The position numbers and the translations under genes were made by a program. Below the pieces are notes generated by a model that was not told the origin of the DNA, did no database searches, and saw only the letters and a program-made list of their open reading frames with translations. Below, in pieces: positions 9,137-16,335 of a stretch of 39,883 nt of DNA. Position 1 is the stretch's first letter; every line of letters starts with the position of its first letter. Origin of the DNA: an uncultured Pirellulaceae bacterium (GTDB taxonomy: Bacteria > Planctomycetota > Planctomycetia > Pirellulales > Pirellulaceae); the NCBI GenBank assembly GCA_934278005.1, contig CAKQWG010000006.1:1-39883 (forward strand). The letters are read 5' to 3'.

Positions 9137-10678
9137 TCACTGGCTAACAGGCTCCTGCCTGAGCTCTTCAAACAGCTCCAGCAGTTTGTCGACAATCTTG
9201 ACGGTGGCGTCGACTTGCACGAAGTTGGTTCCCAGCCATGTTTCGTAGCCGCCCAGTCGATGTTGCTCAGGCGTTGGCAGATAGCCGTAGGAGCCATTGG
9301 CCAATTCGATCGTGAAGGCATCCTGGAATGGAATCCGCTGCTTGAGCTCCAGGCCGGTCTCGGCAAAGACTTCGAAGGGAATAGCCGCGATGCCCAAGTC
9401 GCCGATGCGCATGGCCTGCAGCGGGACCTCGACCTCGCGTGGCGCGTCCTTCAGCAATGCGATGCGCTCGGCGTAGAACATGTCGCGACTGGGCTTAGCG
9501 TTGGGCGATTTGGCTTGGGCTTCAGCCAACTCGGCAAAGTGTTTTTGCATTTCTGGCGTAGGCTGTCTGACTTGTAATGGCAGACGGACTTCGACGGCTG
9601 CGAGTGGTACCCAATCTTGAAACACCAATTGTTGATGCGCTTCATAGACGCGGTTGGCAATCTTATCAGCTACTTCCTGCATCTTCTCATAGCTTTGATA
9701 TTTGCGTCCGCCTGCCTCTGAAAAGTTGATGTTGTTCACATCGCCGCTGGTTCCGTTGGAGAGGATCCCGACGAATGGAGGCGTTACCTCTGTGGCTCCC
9801 AATTTCTGTTCGATATACTTTGCGAAGTAGGCAAAGTAGTCCGCTGAAATGTCGTCACCTCGCACGCCGCCGACGTAGTGCAGCGAGTAATTGGCCAGCA
9901 GCGCAATCGGCTTGCCAGCAGTGCTCTGCACCGAGATGAAACTGATCTCCGGGTCGGTCGGTCCGGCGGGACGGTCGAGCGCTGCGCTTCCCTTGGGTGG
10001 ATTCATGCGGACTTGGTCGACCCCACCAAAGGGATTGGCCAGCAGCGAGGCGTCTTTGACGTGCCAGCGGCGATTGAATACTTCGGAAGGTTCGTCGATC
10101 TTACCCCACGCTATGCGCGCTGGCTGCAAATTGGCCACAGCTCGGCGCACTCCATCGGAGATGCGTCGCGCCAAAAATTTCTGATAGTCGGTCAGTTCAG
10201 TTTCGCGTATCACTTTGCTCGGTCCGCGCGCAGAAGTCGCCGAATGGGTGTGGGTCGAAGCCATCAGCGAATGCGACGGAGGTAGATCGATCGACTCGAG
10301 CAATTGCTGTTTGGCTAAATCGAAGACCTCGACAGGGATGCCCACGTTATCGCACAGCACGATCGCTAACTTGGTCTTCCCATCATCCAGCACTAAACAG
10401 CGCGCGTGCAGTTCATCGTGCACGTTCGAGGCGGGAAATGGCTGGAAACCTCCCACGATCAGTTCGCCCAATGGAGGCGTGATATTGCTTGTCGCTGCGC
10501 CGGCACGAAACACTGGCTGCGGCGTCTGACCATGTGTGAATCTGTCTGCGTGCAAAACAACTGCAAGCAGAAAGCCAACTGTTAGCACCAACTGCACGCG
10601 GTGGATTAGGTACATTCCAATAGCTACGCATGGTCTCATATTGCATTTTTCCAATTGTTCAAGATGCGTTACGTTCAT
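9137..10678 (-). CDS. Secreted neutral/alkaline ceramidase-family protein B
   Basis: Second ceramidase-family protein, 513 aa, clearly divergent from protein A. A hydrophobic segment at about 27-44 acts as signal peptide or anchor. The start is uncertain: ATGs at 10678, 10639 and 10615 are all possible and none has a strong ribosome-binding site. Motifs are RAGAATSNITPPLG (58-71), STHTHSATSA (141-150, zinc-binding His pair), NYSLHYVGG (263-271) and LSNGTSGDVNNIN (307-318, numbering approximate). The last aligns with the GDVSP block of neutral ceramidases, but the nucleophilic Ser position is Asn, so classical amidase chemistry is doubtful. The gene diverges from the plus-strand operon starting at 10882 and precedes the CocE-like gene by 150 nt. 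It may be a hydrolase with another nucleophile or a non-catalytic binding protein. Confidence 0.86.
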   Translation of the reverse strand: MNVTHLEQLEKCNMRPCVAIGMYLIHRVQLVLTVGFLLAVVLHADRFTHGQTPQPVFRAGAATSNITPPLGELIVGGFQPFPASNVHDELHARCLVLDDGKTKLAIVLCDNVGIPVEVFDLAKQQLLESIDLPPSHSLMASTHTHSATSARGPSKVIRETELTDYQKFLARRISDGVRRAVANLQPARIAWGKIDEPSEVFNRRWHVKDASLLANPFGGVDQVRMNPPKGSAALDRPAGPTDPEISFISVQSTAGKPIALLANYSLHYVGGVRGDDISADYFAYFAKYIEQKLGATEVTPPFVGILSNGTSGDVNNINFSEAGGRKYQSYEKMQEVADKIANRVYEAHQQLVFQDWVPLAAVEVRLPLQVRQPTPEMQKHFAELAEAQAKSPNAKPSRDMFYAERIALLKDAPREVEVPLQAMRIGDLGIAAIPFEVFAETGLELKQRIPFQDAFTIELANGSYGYLPTPEQHRLGGYETWLGTNFVQVDATVKIVDKLLELFEELRQEPVSQ

Positions 10679-10881
10679 GGCGTTCGTCCGTGCAGATGAT
10701 GCTTAGCTTGATCCAGTCGGGGCGGGATGTCCACCTTATCGGGGAACAAAGGCACAGTCAAGCGCGCGAAGGGCTACTAAGCATCGCAACGCTCAGTTAA
10801 CATCTTCGGTGCCCGCCAACATTCAGGAGCGAAGAACCCTACAATGCTCAGGCAAAACCAGAGGCCCTTGCGAGAGATGCT
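10679..10881. promoter_or_regulatory. Divergent intergenic region with a 9-bp inverted repeat
   Basis: This 203-nt gap separates the minus-strand ceramidase-like gene B from the plus-strand SDR gene and must hold start signals for both. GATGCTTAG at 10698-10706 is mirrored by CTAAGCATC at 10777-10785. The same core occurs in the arms of the fold-back element at 15095-15211, in opposite orientation. A TACAAT just before position 10850 is a possible -10 for the plus-strand gene, without a clear -35. Assignment as regulatory is inferred from position. Confidence 0.4.
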
Positions 10882-11835
10882 ATGACAACGATTGCTGTTT
10901 TTGGAGGCTCAGGAAAAATCGGCCGAGCCGCCGTTGAAATGTTTGGCAGGCGCGGTGACCGCGTACGCGCACTGGTCCATCACCAAACGGTTCCCGGAGA
11001 TCACGTAACGTGCATCCAAGGCAGCGTTGCCGACGCTGCTGCGTGTGCAGAGGTGGTGCGAGGTGCAGATGTCGTTATTCAAATGGCGACGACCAAGGAA
11101 GACAGTCAGACTTTCTTCGATGTCAGCCTGCGTGGAACGTTTAACATTCTGGAAGCTTGCCGGTTCTCCAAGGATGCCCTGCAGTTTATTCTGCTCAGTG
11201 GAGACGCGGCCCAAGGAATCTGGTTCTATCCACACCCGCGGCCGATTGACGAGGATACGCCGCTGGCTGCCTATCCTGGCTACTACGCCTTTTCCAAAGT
11301 CATGGAAGAGGCGATGACGGCACAATACCGCATTCAGTACGGACTGCGGACGACGGTGTTGCGGTCGTCATGGGTTTTCCAGGGCGACGACCTACTGAAC
11401 CATTTTTCCATTCTGAAAAACGTCGATCCTGCCGAACCGGGGCATGGCTTCGGCGAAGTCTCCGCAGAGGTATTAGACTTAGTCCGCACCGGCCAAGAGC
11501 GCATGCCGGTGCTCGTCGACCGAGCAGGTGCACCGCTCACCAGACACATCGTCCACATAGACGATGTGCTTCACGCGCTGGATCTTTCGATCAACAATGA
11601 CTCAGCCATTGGCCGCGATTACAATATTGCGGCCCCCGCTCCCTTCCAGTACCGGCAGGCCGCCGAGTACTTGTCCAAGAAGCTGGACGTTCCAACGGTC
11701 GACATCGCCAGCCCTCAGTATCACCCGTTTTCGATCGATATCTCGCGTGCTCGTCGCGAACTCGGCTACTCGCCGAAGAATGACTTTAATACGATGGCCG
11801 ACCGCGCCATCGCCACCCGTCATCATGCAACGTGA
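10882..11835 (+). CDS. NAD(P)-dependent epimerase/dehydratase (extended SDR)
   Basis: Cytoplasmic extended short-chain dehydrogenase/reductase, 317 aa. The Rossmann signature FGGSGKIG (7-14) fits GxxGxxG. The catalytic pair Tyr135-x3-Lys139 lies in GYYAFSKVMEE, with Ser106 in LLSGD as the likely third member. The C-terminal part (about 170-310) is a substrate-binding region with RHIVHIDDVLHAL, typical of sugar-nucleotide epimerases and uronate dehydrogenases. GAGAG lies a few nt before the ATG. It is the first plus-strand gene and is followed, after a 204-nt gap containing a tandem repeat, by a classical SDR gene. The setting suggests sugar or sugar-acid oxidation/epimerisation. The exact reaction cannot be assigned. 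Confidence 0.9.
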   Translation: MTTIAVFGGSGKIGRAAVEMFGRRGDRVRALVHHQTVPGDHVTCIQGSVADAAACAEVVRGADVVIQMATTKEDSQTFFDVSLRGTFNILEACRFSKDALQFILLSGDAAQGIWFYPHPRPIDEDTPLAAYPGYYAFSKVMEEAMTAQYRIQYGLRTTVLRSSWVFQGDDLLNHFSILKNVDPAEPGHGFGEVSAEVLDLVRTGQERMPVLVDRAGAPLTRHIVHIDDVLHALDLSINNDSAIGRDYNIAAPAPFQYRQAAEYLSKKLDVPTVDIASPQYHPFSIDISRARRELGYSPKNDFNTMADRAIATRHHAT

Positions 11836-11884
11836 CCTAGGTGGCGTAAGCTTCCAGCTTGCGACTGATCAAAAAAAACTTATT

Positions 11885-11998
11885 AGCAAGCAGGATGCAT
11901 ACTCCACAGCAAGCAGGATGCATACTCCACAGCAAGCAGGATGCATACTCCACAGCCAGCAGGTGCATACTTCGCCGCAAGCAGGATCCACCTTCCAC
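11885..11998. repeat. 23-bp direct tandem repeat, 5 copies
   Basis: Three identical units start at 11885, 11908 and 11931 (each beginning AGCAAGCAGGATGCATAC). A 22-nt variant starts at 11954 and a more diverged 23-nt copy at 11976. Each good unit contains the palindrome ATGCAT. The array is preceded by an A8 run (11871-11878) and by AAGCTTCCAGCTTGCG, a palindrome-like motif that may be the remnant of a dispersed repeat. It occupies the gap between two SDR genes, ending 41 nt before the downstream ATG, so it would be transcribed if they form an operon. Confidence 0.93.
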
Positions 11999-12039
11999 CT
12001 TGTCGCTTCATACACGTAACTCGCAATTAAAGGAACGAT

Positions 12040-12807
12040 ATGACACTCCTGGGAAAAACGATTATTGTCACTGGCGGCACTTCGGGTATTGGAGAAGCCT
12101 GCACGCGTGAGTTCGTCGAGCGTGGAGCGAATGTGGTGATGGCATCGATACAGGAGGCCGAGGGGAGGGAGTTGGAAGAGGAACTCTCCGCGACATCGCG
12201 TGCAAAGTACATTGCCTGCGATGTGACTCAAGAGGAGCAAGTCAAAGCGTTGATCGCAGGCGCGATAGCGACCTTTGGTCAAGTAAATGCCATTCATTGC
12301 AACGCGGGCGCTTGGGGGCAGGGGACAGTTGAAGATTTTGACGAGGCGATTTGGAATAAGGTCATGGGGGTCAATGTCAAAGGCGCTCTGCTAACTGCTA
12401 AGCACGGTATCCCAGCGCTTCGCGCCGCGGGCGGCGGCACGTTTTTAGCCACAACTTCGGTAGCGGCCCACATCGGTTTCCCTCAGCACGCGGTGTACTG
12501 CGGCTCCAAAGCCGCCCTCGAGGCGCTCGTGCGCTGCTTGGCAGTCGACTATGCCGGACTAATCCGCGCGGTCGGAATCAGCCCAGGAACAGTTAAAACT
12601 CCCATGTTGGCGGCAACCTGCGCGGGCTGGGATAAACCGATCGAGGAGCTATATGATGAGGTCGCGCAGAAGATCCCTGTTCGCCGACTGGGCACTCCCG
12701 AAGACGTTGCCAAGGCCGCCGCTTTTCTGCTGAGCGATGATGCGAGCTATATCAATGGAACCATTCTAACTCTAGACGGCGGCACTCTCGCTCTGCCTCC
12801 CTGGTAA
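12040..12807 (+). CDS. Classical short-chain dehydrogenase/reductase (SDR)
   Basis: Cytoplasmic NAD(P)-dependent oxidoreductase, 255 aa, the usual length for classical SDRs. The cofactor motif TGGTSGIG is at 11-18, NAG at 88-90, structural Asn112, and catalytic Ser140, Tyr153 and Lys157 (YCGSK). The C-terminus has the family ending RRLGTPEDVAKAAAFLLSDDASYINGTILTLDGG in segments (about 216-250). AAGGA about 6 nt upstream supports the ATG. The stop is followed 7 nt later by the CBM9-like gene, indicating an operon with translational coupling. It probably oxidises a sugar or sugar acid hydroxyl, in line with neighbours, but family membership alone does not give the substrate. Confidence 0.93.
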   Translation: MTLLGKTIIVTGGTSGIGEACTREFVERGANVVMASIQEAEGRELEEELSATSRAKYIACDVTQEEQVKALIAGAIATFGQVNAIHCNAGAWGQGTVEDFDEAIWNKVMGVNVKGALLTAKHGIPALRAAGGGTFLATTSVAAHIGFPQHAVYCGSKAALEALVRCLAVDYAGLIRAVGISPGTVKTPMLAATCAGWDKPIEELYDEVAQKIPVRRLGTPEDVAKAAAFLLSDDASYINGTILTLDGGTLALPPW

Positions 12808-12814
12808 TAAAACT

Positions 12815-13489
12815 ATGTCCGTAGACATCCCACACTCAAAAATCTATCACGCGCGATGCCTGCCACACGGCTATGCGATCTCCCTCGCTGGCCGAGAGCC
12901 AGACCCTGGTTGGCAACACGCTGACGTGCTGACTGACTTTACCTTCCCTTGGATTGCGAGGGTTGCTCCTGCCACGGAGTTTCGAGCAGCATACGATGCG
13001 CTGCAGTTCTACTTTCGGTTCGACGTCACCGACTCCGATGTTGTGCTGGGGCTGGGCGCCGACGCGATGCAGAAAGTTATCGGGTCGGACCGGGCTGAGA
13101 TTTTTTTCAGCACCGGCCCCGAGCTCGACCCATACTACGCCATCGAAATCGATCCGCGCGGCGAAGTGCTCGACTACGAGGCCAGATTTTATCGGCAGAT
13201 GAATCGTCATTGGACCTGCCCGGGACTGCAAGTGGCTACATCGCAGACCGGCGAAGGCTATATCGTCGAAGGTCAAGTTCCACTAGCTACCTTTCGCAAT
13301 TTGGGCTGCCTGCATCGTGACGCTTCCGGCGAATACCTGATTGCAGGTTTGTATCGCGCCGAATTCAGTAGCCCCGCAACGGCCGTAGAGGGACCTATCG
13401 AGGACTGGATAAGCTGGATCGATCCACAGGTTGCAACACCGGATTTCCACGTGCCAACATCCTTTGGCACGATCCGTTTAAGTGAATAA
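12815..13489 (+). CDS. CBM9/DOMON-like beta-sandwich protein without signal peptide
   Basis: 224 aa; resembles the carbohydrate-binding module family 9-like proteins found as stand-alone proteins in planctomycetes and Bacteroidetes. Family-like features are GREPDPGWQHADVLTDF (26-42), alternating beta-strand pattern, DALQFYFRFDVTDSDV (about 61-76), DRAEIFFST (92-100), and YYAIEIDPRGEVLDYEAR (about 107-124), which matches the 'YYxFEINPxGxxLD' block. No signal peptide or membrane segment is visible, which is unusual because most CBM9-like proteins are exported. It begins 7 nt after the SDR stop and is followed 39 nt later by the M19-family gene, so it belongs to this operon. Probable role is binding a sugar or a sugar-like intermediate; there are no obvious catalytic residues. 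Fold assignment is moderate, function unknown. Confidence 0.75.
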   Translation: MSVDIPHSKIYHARCLPHGYAISLAGREPDPGWQHADVLTDFTFPWIARVAPATEFRAAYDALQFYFRFDVTDSDVVLGLGADAMQKVIGSDRAEIFFSTGPELDPYYAIEIDPRGEVLDYEARFYRQMNRHWTCPGLQVATSQTGEGYIVEGQVPLATFRNLGCLHRDASGEYLIAGLYRAEFSSPATAVEGPIEDWISWIDPQVATPDFHVPTSFGTIRLSE

Positions 13490-13528
13490 TTAACGCCGCT
13501 CAGACGACGTTGCTTTAGGACTTGCTAT

Positions 13529-14590
13529 ATGCAAATTTTTGATGCCCACCTGGATTTGGGATTAAACGGCGTTGACTGGAATCGCGACTTGCGGCAGACG
13601 GTCGACGACATCCGCGCGCAAGAAACCGGCTTGCAGATGAACATTCCCGGCCGGCGAACGAACACGCTAAGCTTGCCCGAACTGCGCAAGTCAGGCGTTA
13701 GCACCTGTTTGGCAACGCTACTGGCTAGACAGGAGCAGCCCATCAATCATCCAATGGGATGGACTACTCCGCACGCCTGTTATGCCATGGCCCACGCGCA
13801 TTTGGCCTATTACCGCGCTCTGCAACGCGACGGACTTGTACGAATGATTTGCACGCAAGCAGATCTCGCTTCGCATGTGCAGCTCTACGAGCGCGAGCCG
13901 TTGAACTGCCCTTTGGGGTTTATCTTGACCATGGAGGGCGCGGATCCGCTGCTAACGCCCGACACTGTAGAAGAATTCTATGAGCATGGGCTGCGTGCGA
14001 TTGGGCTGACCCACTACGGCACCAACCGCTACGGTGGTGGGACTCGCAGCGAAGTTGGCCTGAGCTTAAATGCACTGCCGTTACTAAAGAAGATTGAACA
14101 GCTGGGCATGACCGTCGATGTGACTCATCTATCCGACGTATCGTTTTGGCAGTTGTTAGAACACTTCAACGGCCGCATCCATGCCAGCCACCAGAACTCT
14201 CGGCGACTGGCCAGTTGGCAGCGTCAGTTCAGCGACGAACAGTACCGCGCGGTCATCGAGCGCAGTGGCGTCATCGGCATCGCCTTCGACATCATTATGT
14301 TGCAAGAAGGATTTGTGCCGGGGCACTCCGTTCGCGAAGCCACGATAGACATGGCTGTTGAAAATATCGACATTGTTTGTCAACTGGCTGGCAATGCGCG
14401 TCACGTAGGACTTGGAACCGACCTTGACGGCGGCTACGGCAGTGAGCAGACGCCGGCCGACTTAGACCGCTACGAGGACCTATTGGTGATCCCCCGATTG
14501 CTAGAAAAGCGTGGTTACACGCCCGATGACATCGCCGCAATTATGCACGGTAATTGGCTGCGTTTCTTTGGCGAGACTCTTCCGCAATAG
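13529..14590 (+). CDS. Membrane-dipeptidase family (peptidase M19) metallohydrolase
   Basis: 353 aa, amidohydrolase-type TIM barrel of the renal dipeptidase/M19 family. The binuclear zinc ligands are recognisable: His7 and Asp9 in DAHLD, Glu136 in TMEGADP, His200 in VDVTHLSD and His221 in HASHQNSR. The 21-residue spacing between the last two is the same as in renal dipeptidase. Asp288 near GTDLDGG (about 286-292) corresponds to the catalytic Asp. AGGA 9 nt before the ATG supports the start. There is no signal peptide, so it is probably cytoplasmic despite the family name. The motif after His221 is QNSR instead of the common SN, hinting at an altered substrate pocket. Within this SDR/CBM9 operon it may cleave an amide or lactone rather than a dipeptide (inference). 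Confidence 0.88.
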   Translation: MQIFDAHLDLGLNGVDWNRDLRQTVDDIRAQETGLQMNIPGRRTNTLSLPELRKSGVSTCLATLLARQEQPINHPMGWTTPHACYAMAHAHLAYYRALQRDGLVRMICTQADLASHVQLYEREPLNCPLGFILTMEGADPLLTPDTVEEFYEHGLRAIGLTHYGTNRYGGGTRSEVGLSLNALPLLKKIEQLGMTVDVTHLSDVSFWQLLEHFNGRIHASHQNSRRLASWQRQFSDEQYRAVIERSGVIGIAFDIIMLQEGFVPGHSVREATIDMAVENIDIVCQLAGNARHVGLGTDLDGGYGSEQTPADLDRYEDLLVIPRLLEKRGYTPDDIAAIMHGNWLRFFGETLPQ

Positions 14591-14703
14591 TGCGGCGCTA
14601 GTTTTCTAGCCTGATTGCTGCAGGCTCGACGTATTGCAAGCGCGTAAGCAGCCGAACCTAGGACACCGCGCCGTCCCATTGAACTCGATGCTAACACAAA
14701 TGG

Positions 14704-15051
14704 TTACTTCAGATCGCCAAACTCAGTGGCATCGCCGTCGAACTTCATGAATTCGATTACGGCTCCATCCTCCATCACAAAGGCCACACTTAAACCTGGC
14801 ATGGGGGTGAATGGTTCGAAGATGATCTCTTTGCCAGCGATGGCGGCCTGCATGTCTTGCACGCGATAAGCGACATGCGGCATATCGCGCAGCGGACCGG
14901 TCACAGGCGAGTCGCTCTCAAAACGCAGAAATTCGACACGGTAGGCATGGTCGGCCGGATCGGTAACCCAAACCTTAGTCTCGGCTACGTAGCTTTCGTT
15001 AGGCTGTGAATCGTGGGTGGGCAGACCGATGTGATGAAATATTTTTGACAT
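14704..15051 (-). CDS. Small VOC/glyoxalase-fold protein
   Basis: 115 aa, single vicinal-oxygen-chelate domain. The paired beta-alpha-beta-beta-beta layout is visible, with metal-ligand candidates His7 (IFHHIGLPT), Glu40 (YRVEFLRF), His59 (MPHVAYRVQD) and Glu100 (VIEFMKF). These are the expected four positions of a glyoxalase-type metal site. AAAGG lies 7 nt upstream of the ATG. It is the only minus-strand gene between 10.9 and 24.1 kb, convergent with the M19 gene (113 nt apart) and divergent from the Gfo/Idh/MocA gene. It may be an isomerase, epimerase or lyase for a small metabolite. The function is not predictable beyond the fold. Confidence 0.8.
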   Translation of the reverse strand: MSKIFHHIGLPTHDSQPNESYVAETKVWVTDPADHAYRVEFLRFESDSPVTGPLRDMPHVAYRVQDMQAAIAGKEIIFEPFTPMPGLSVAFVMEDGAVIEFMKFDGDATEFGDLK

Positions 15052-15094
15052 GCGTGTACCTTTATGTTTGAATGTTCAGCGATTAAGAAATCTA

Positions 15095-15211
15095 CTTAGC
15101 ATCGTGTGGGAAATTACTGTCGCACGATCGCTCCGTCGGTCGGCAGTAAGACAGCGAACCGGCGGAGCGGTTGGGCGACTATCAGACCCTTATTTCCCGC
15201 ACGATGCTTAG
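15095..15211. repeat. 117-bp fold-back (MITE-like) inverted repeat
   Basis: The left arm CTTAGCATCGTGTGGGAAAT (15095-15114) pairs with the right arm ATTTCCCGCACGATGCTTAG (15192-15211) with two mismatches. Inside, CGCTCCGTCGG (15129-15139) pairs with CCGGCGGAGCG (15159-15169) with one mismatch. The whole intergenic segment can therefore form a long imperfect cruciform or RNA hairpin. It sits between the divergent VOC and Gfo/Idh/MocA genes, ending 27 nt before the latter start. No convincing target-site duplication was seen. It could be a miniature non-autonomous element, a dispersed palindromic repeat, or a structured leader. Confidence 0.8.
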
Positions 15212-15238
15212 CTCTACGGATAGCGACTAAAATATCTC

Positions 15239-16246
15239 ATGAATAAATCAAAGCAAGTGCGTTGGGGTGTGATTGGGCTGGGCTGGTTCGGTGAAGTGCA
15301 TGCCGATAACTTGGCCGAGATGCCAGACATTGAACTAACTGGGTTGTGTACTCGGCGACCAGAACGCCTGAATGAAATCTCCCAGCGCTTGGGAGTCGAG
15401 CGAAAGTATACCGATTATCGGGACATGCTGCGCGATCCGGAGATCGATGTGGTGAGCATTACCACACACATCTACGATCATTGCCAAATAGCCATCGATG
15501 CCCTGCGAAGCGGCAAACACGTGCTGCTGGAAAAGCCTATGGCACCCAGCGTTGAGCAATGCGACCAGATTATCGAAGCTGCGGAGGCCGGTGGTGGTCT
15601 GTTCATGGTCGGGCACATCTGCCGCTTCGATCCCCGCGTGGTGATGGCTAAGGAAGCGATTGAACAAGGTCGCATCGGCCAGATCATCTCTATGCACGCG
15701 CGGAGAAACCTTTCCAAAGCAATTGGCCAGATGGTGCTAGATGACATTTCCGCCTTGATGGGCGACGGTATTCATGACGCCGATTTGATGCTGTGGTTTA
15801 GCCAGGCCAATATAAAAACGGTGTACGCTCAAGAAGTGCATCCCGGCAAGAACAAGTTTCCCGATGGCGGATGGTCGATCGCTCGCCTGGATAGTGGCGC
15901 CGTGGCCGTAGTCGAATCCGTATGGCACTTGCCGGAAAGTACTCCATACACGATCGACGCGCGGATGGAGGTCATCGGTACGGAGGGAGCTCTGTATATC
16001 AATTGTGCTGAAGCGGGCTTGGCCATCCACGACTCGGCAGGTGTTAAGATGCCCGACACCATGTACTGGCCACGCCCCATGGGACGCTATACCGGCATCT
16101 TGCAAGATGAACTGCGCTACTTTGCCAATTGCGTTCGCGCAGGAGAAGCTCCCAGTCGCATTACCCCGGTCGAATCGCGAGCCGCCGTGGCCTGGATGGC
16201 CGCCGCGACCCAGTCCGCTCAAAGCGGTTCCGTAATTGCGTTTTAA
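15239..16246 (+). CDS. Gfo/Idh/MocA-family oxidoreductase (cytoplasmic)
   Basis: 335 aa NAD(P)-dependent sugar/inositol dehydrogenase-like enzyme. The N-terminal Rossmann domain has GVIGLGWFG at 10-18. The family lysine is Lys99 in LLEKPMA (EKP 98-100). VGHICRFDPR (124-133) and GDGIHDADLMLWF (175-187, catalytic-type His179 and Asp) start the C-terminal alpha/beta dimerisation domain. There is no signal peptide. The start has no clear Shine-Dalgarno sequence; it lies directly after the fold-back element. Family reactions include oxidation of inositols, amino-sugars and glucose/fructose derivatives. Together with the upstream SDRs and M19 enzyme it suggests a sugar-derivative pathway, but the substrate cannot be stated. 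Confidence 0.92.
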   Translation: MNKSKQVRWGVIGLGWFGEVHADNLAEMPDIELTGLCTRRPERLNEISQRLGVERKYTDYRDMLRDPEIDVVSITTHIYDHCQIAIDALRSGKHVLLEKPMAPSVEQCDQIIEAAEAGGGLFMVGHICRFDPRVVMAKEAIEQGRIGQIISMHARRNLSKAIGQMVLDDISALMGDGIHDADLMLWFSQANIKTVYAQEVHPGKNKFPDGGWSIARLDSGAVAVVESVWHLPESTPYTIDARMEVIGTEGALYINCAEAGLAIHDSAGVKMPDTMYWPRPMGRYTGILQDELRYFANCVRAGEAPSRITPVESRAAVAWMAAATQSAQSGSVIAF

Positions 16247-16335
16247 TCGTCGGGCCAGTGTTGCCACTACGAATTGTAGCTAGCCGGTGATTTTTAGTTG
16301 ACCGTGGGCCTCGCGACCTCGGGCTGCTTGATCGA

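Noticed and set aside
14591..14640. GCTAG-TTTT-CTAGC hairpin after the M19 gene as a terminator
   Set aside because: Stem is only five base pairs and no U-tract follows.
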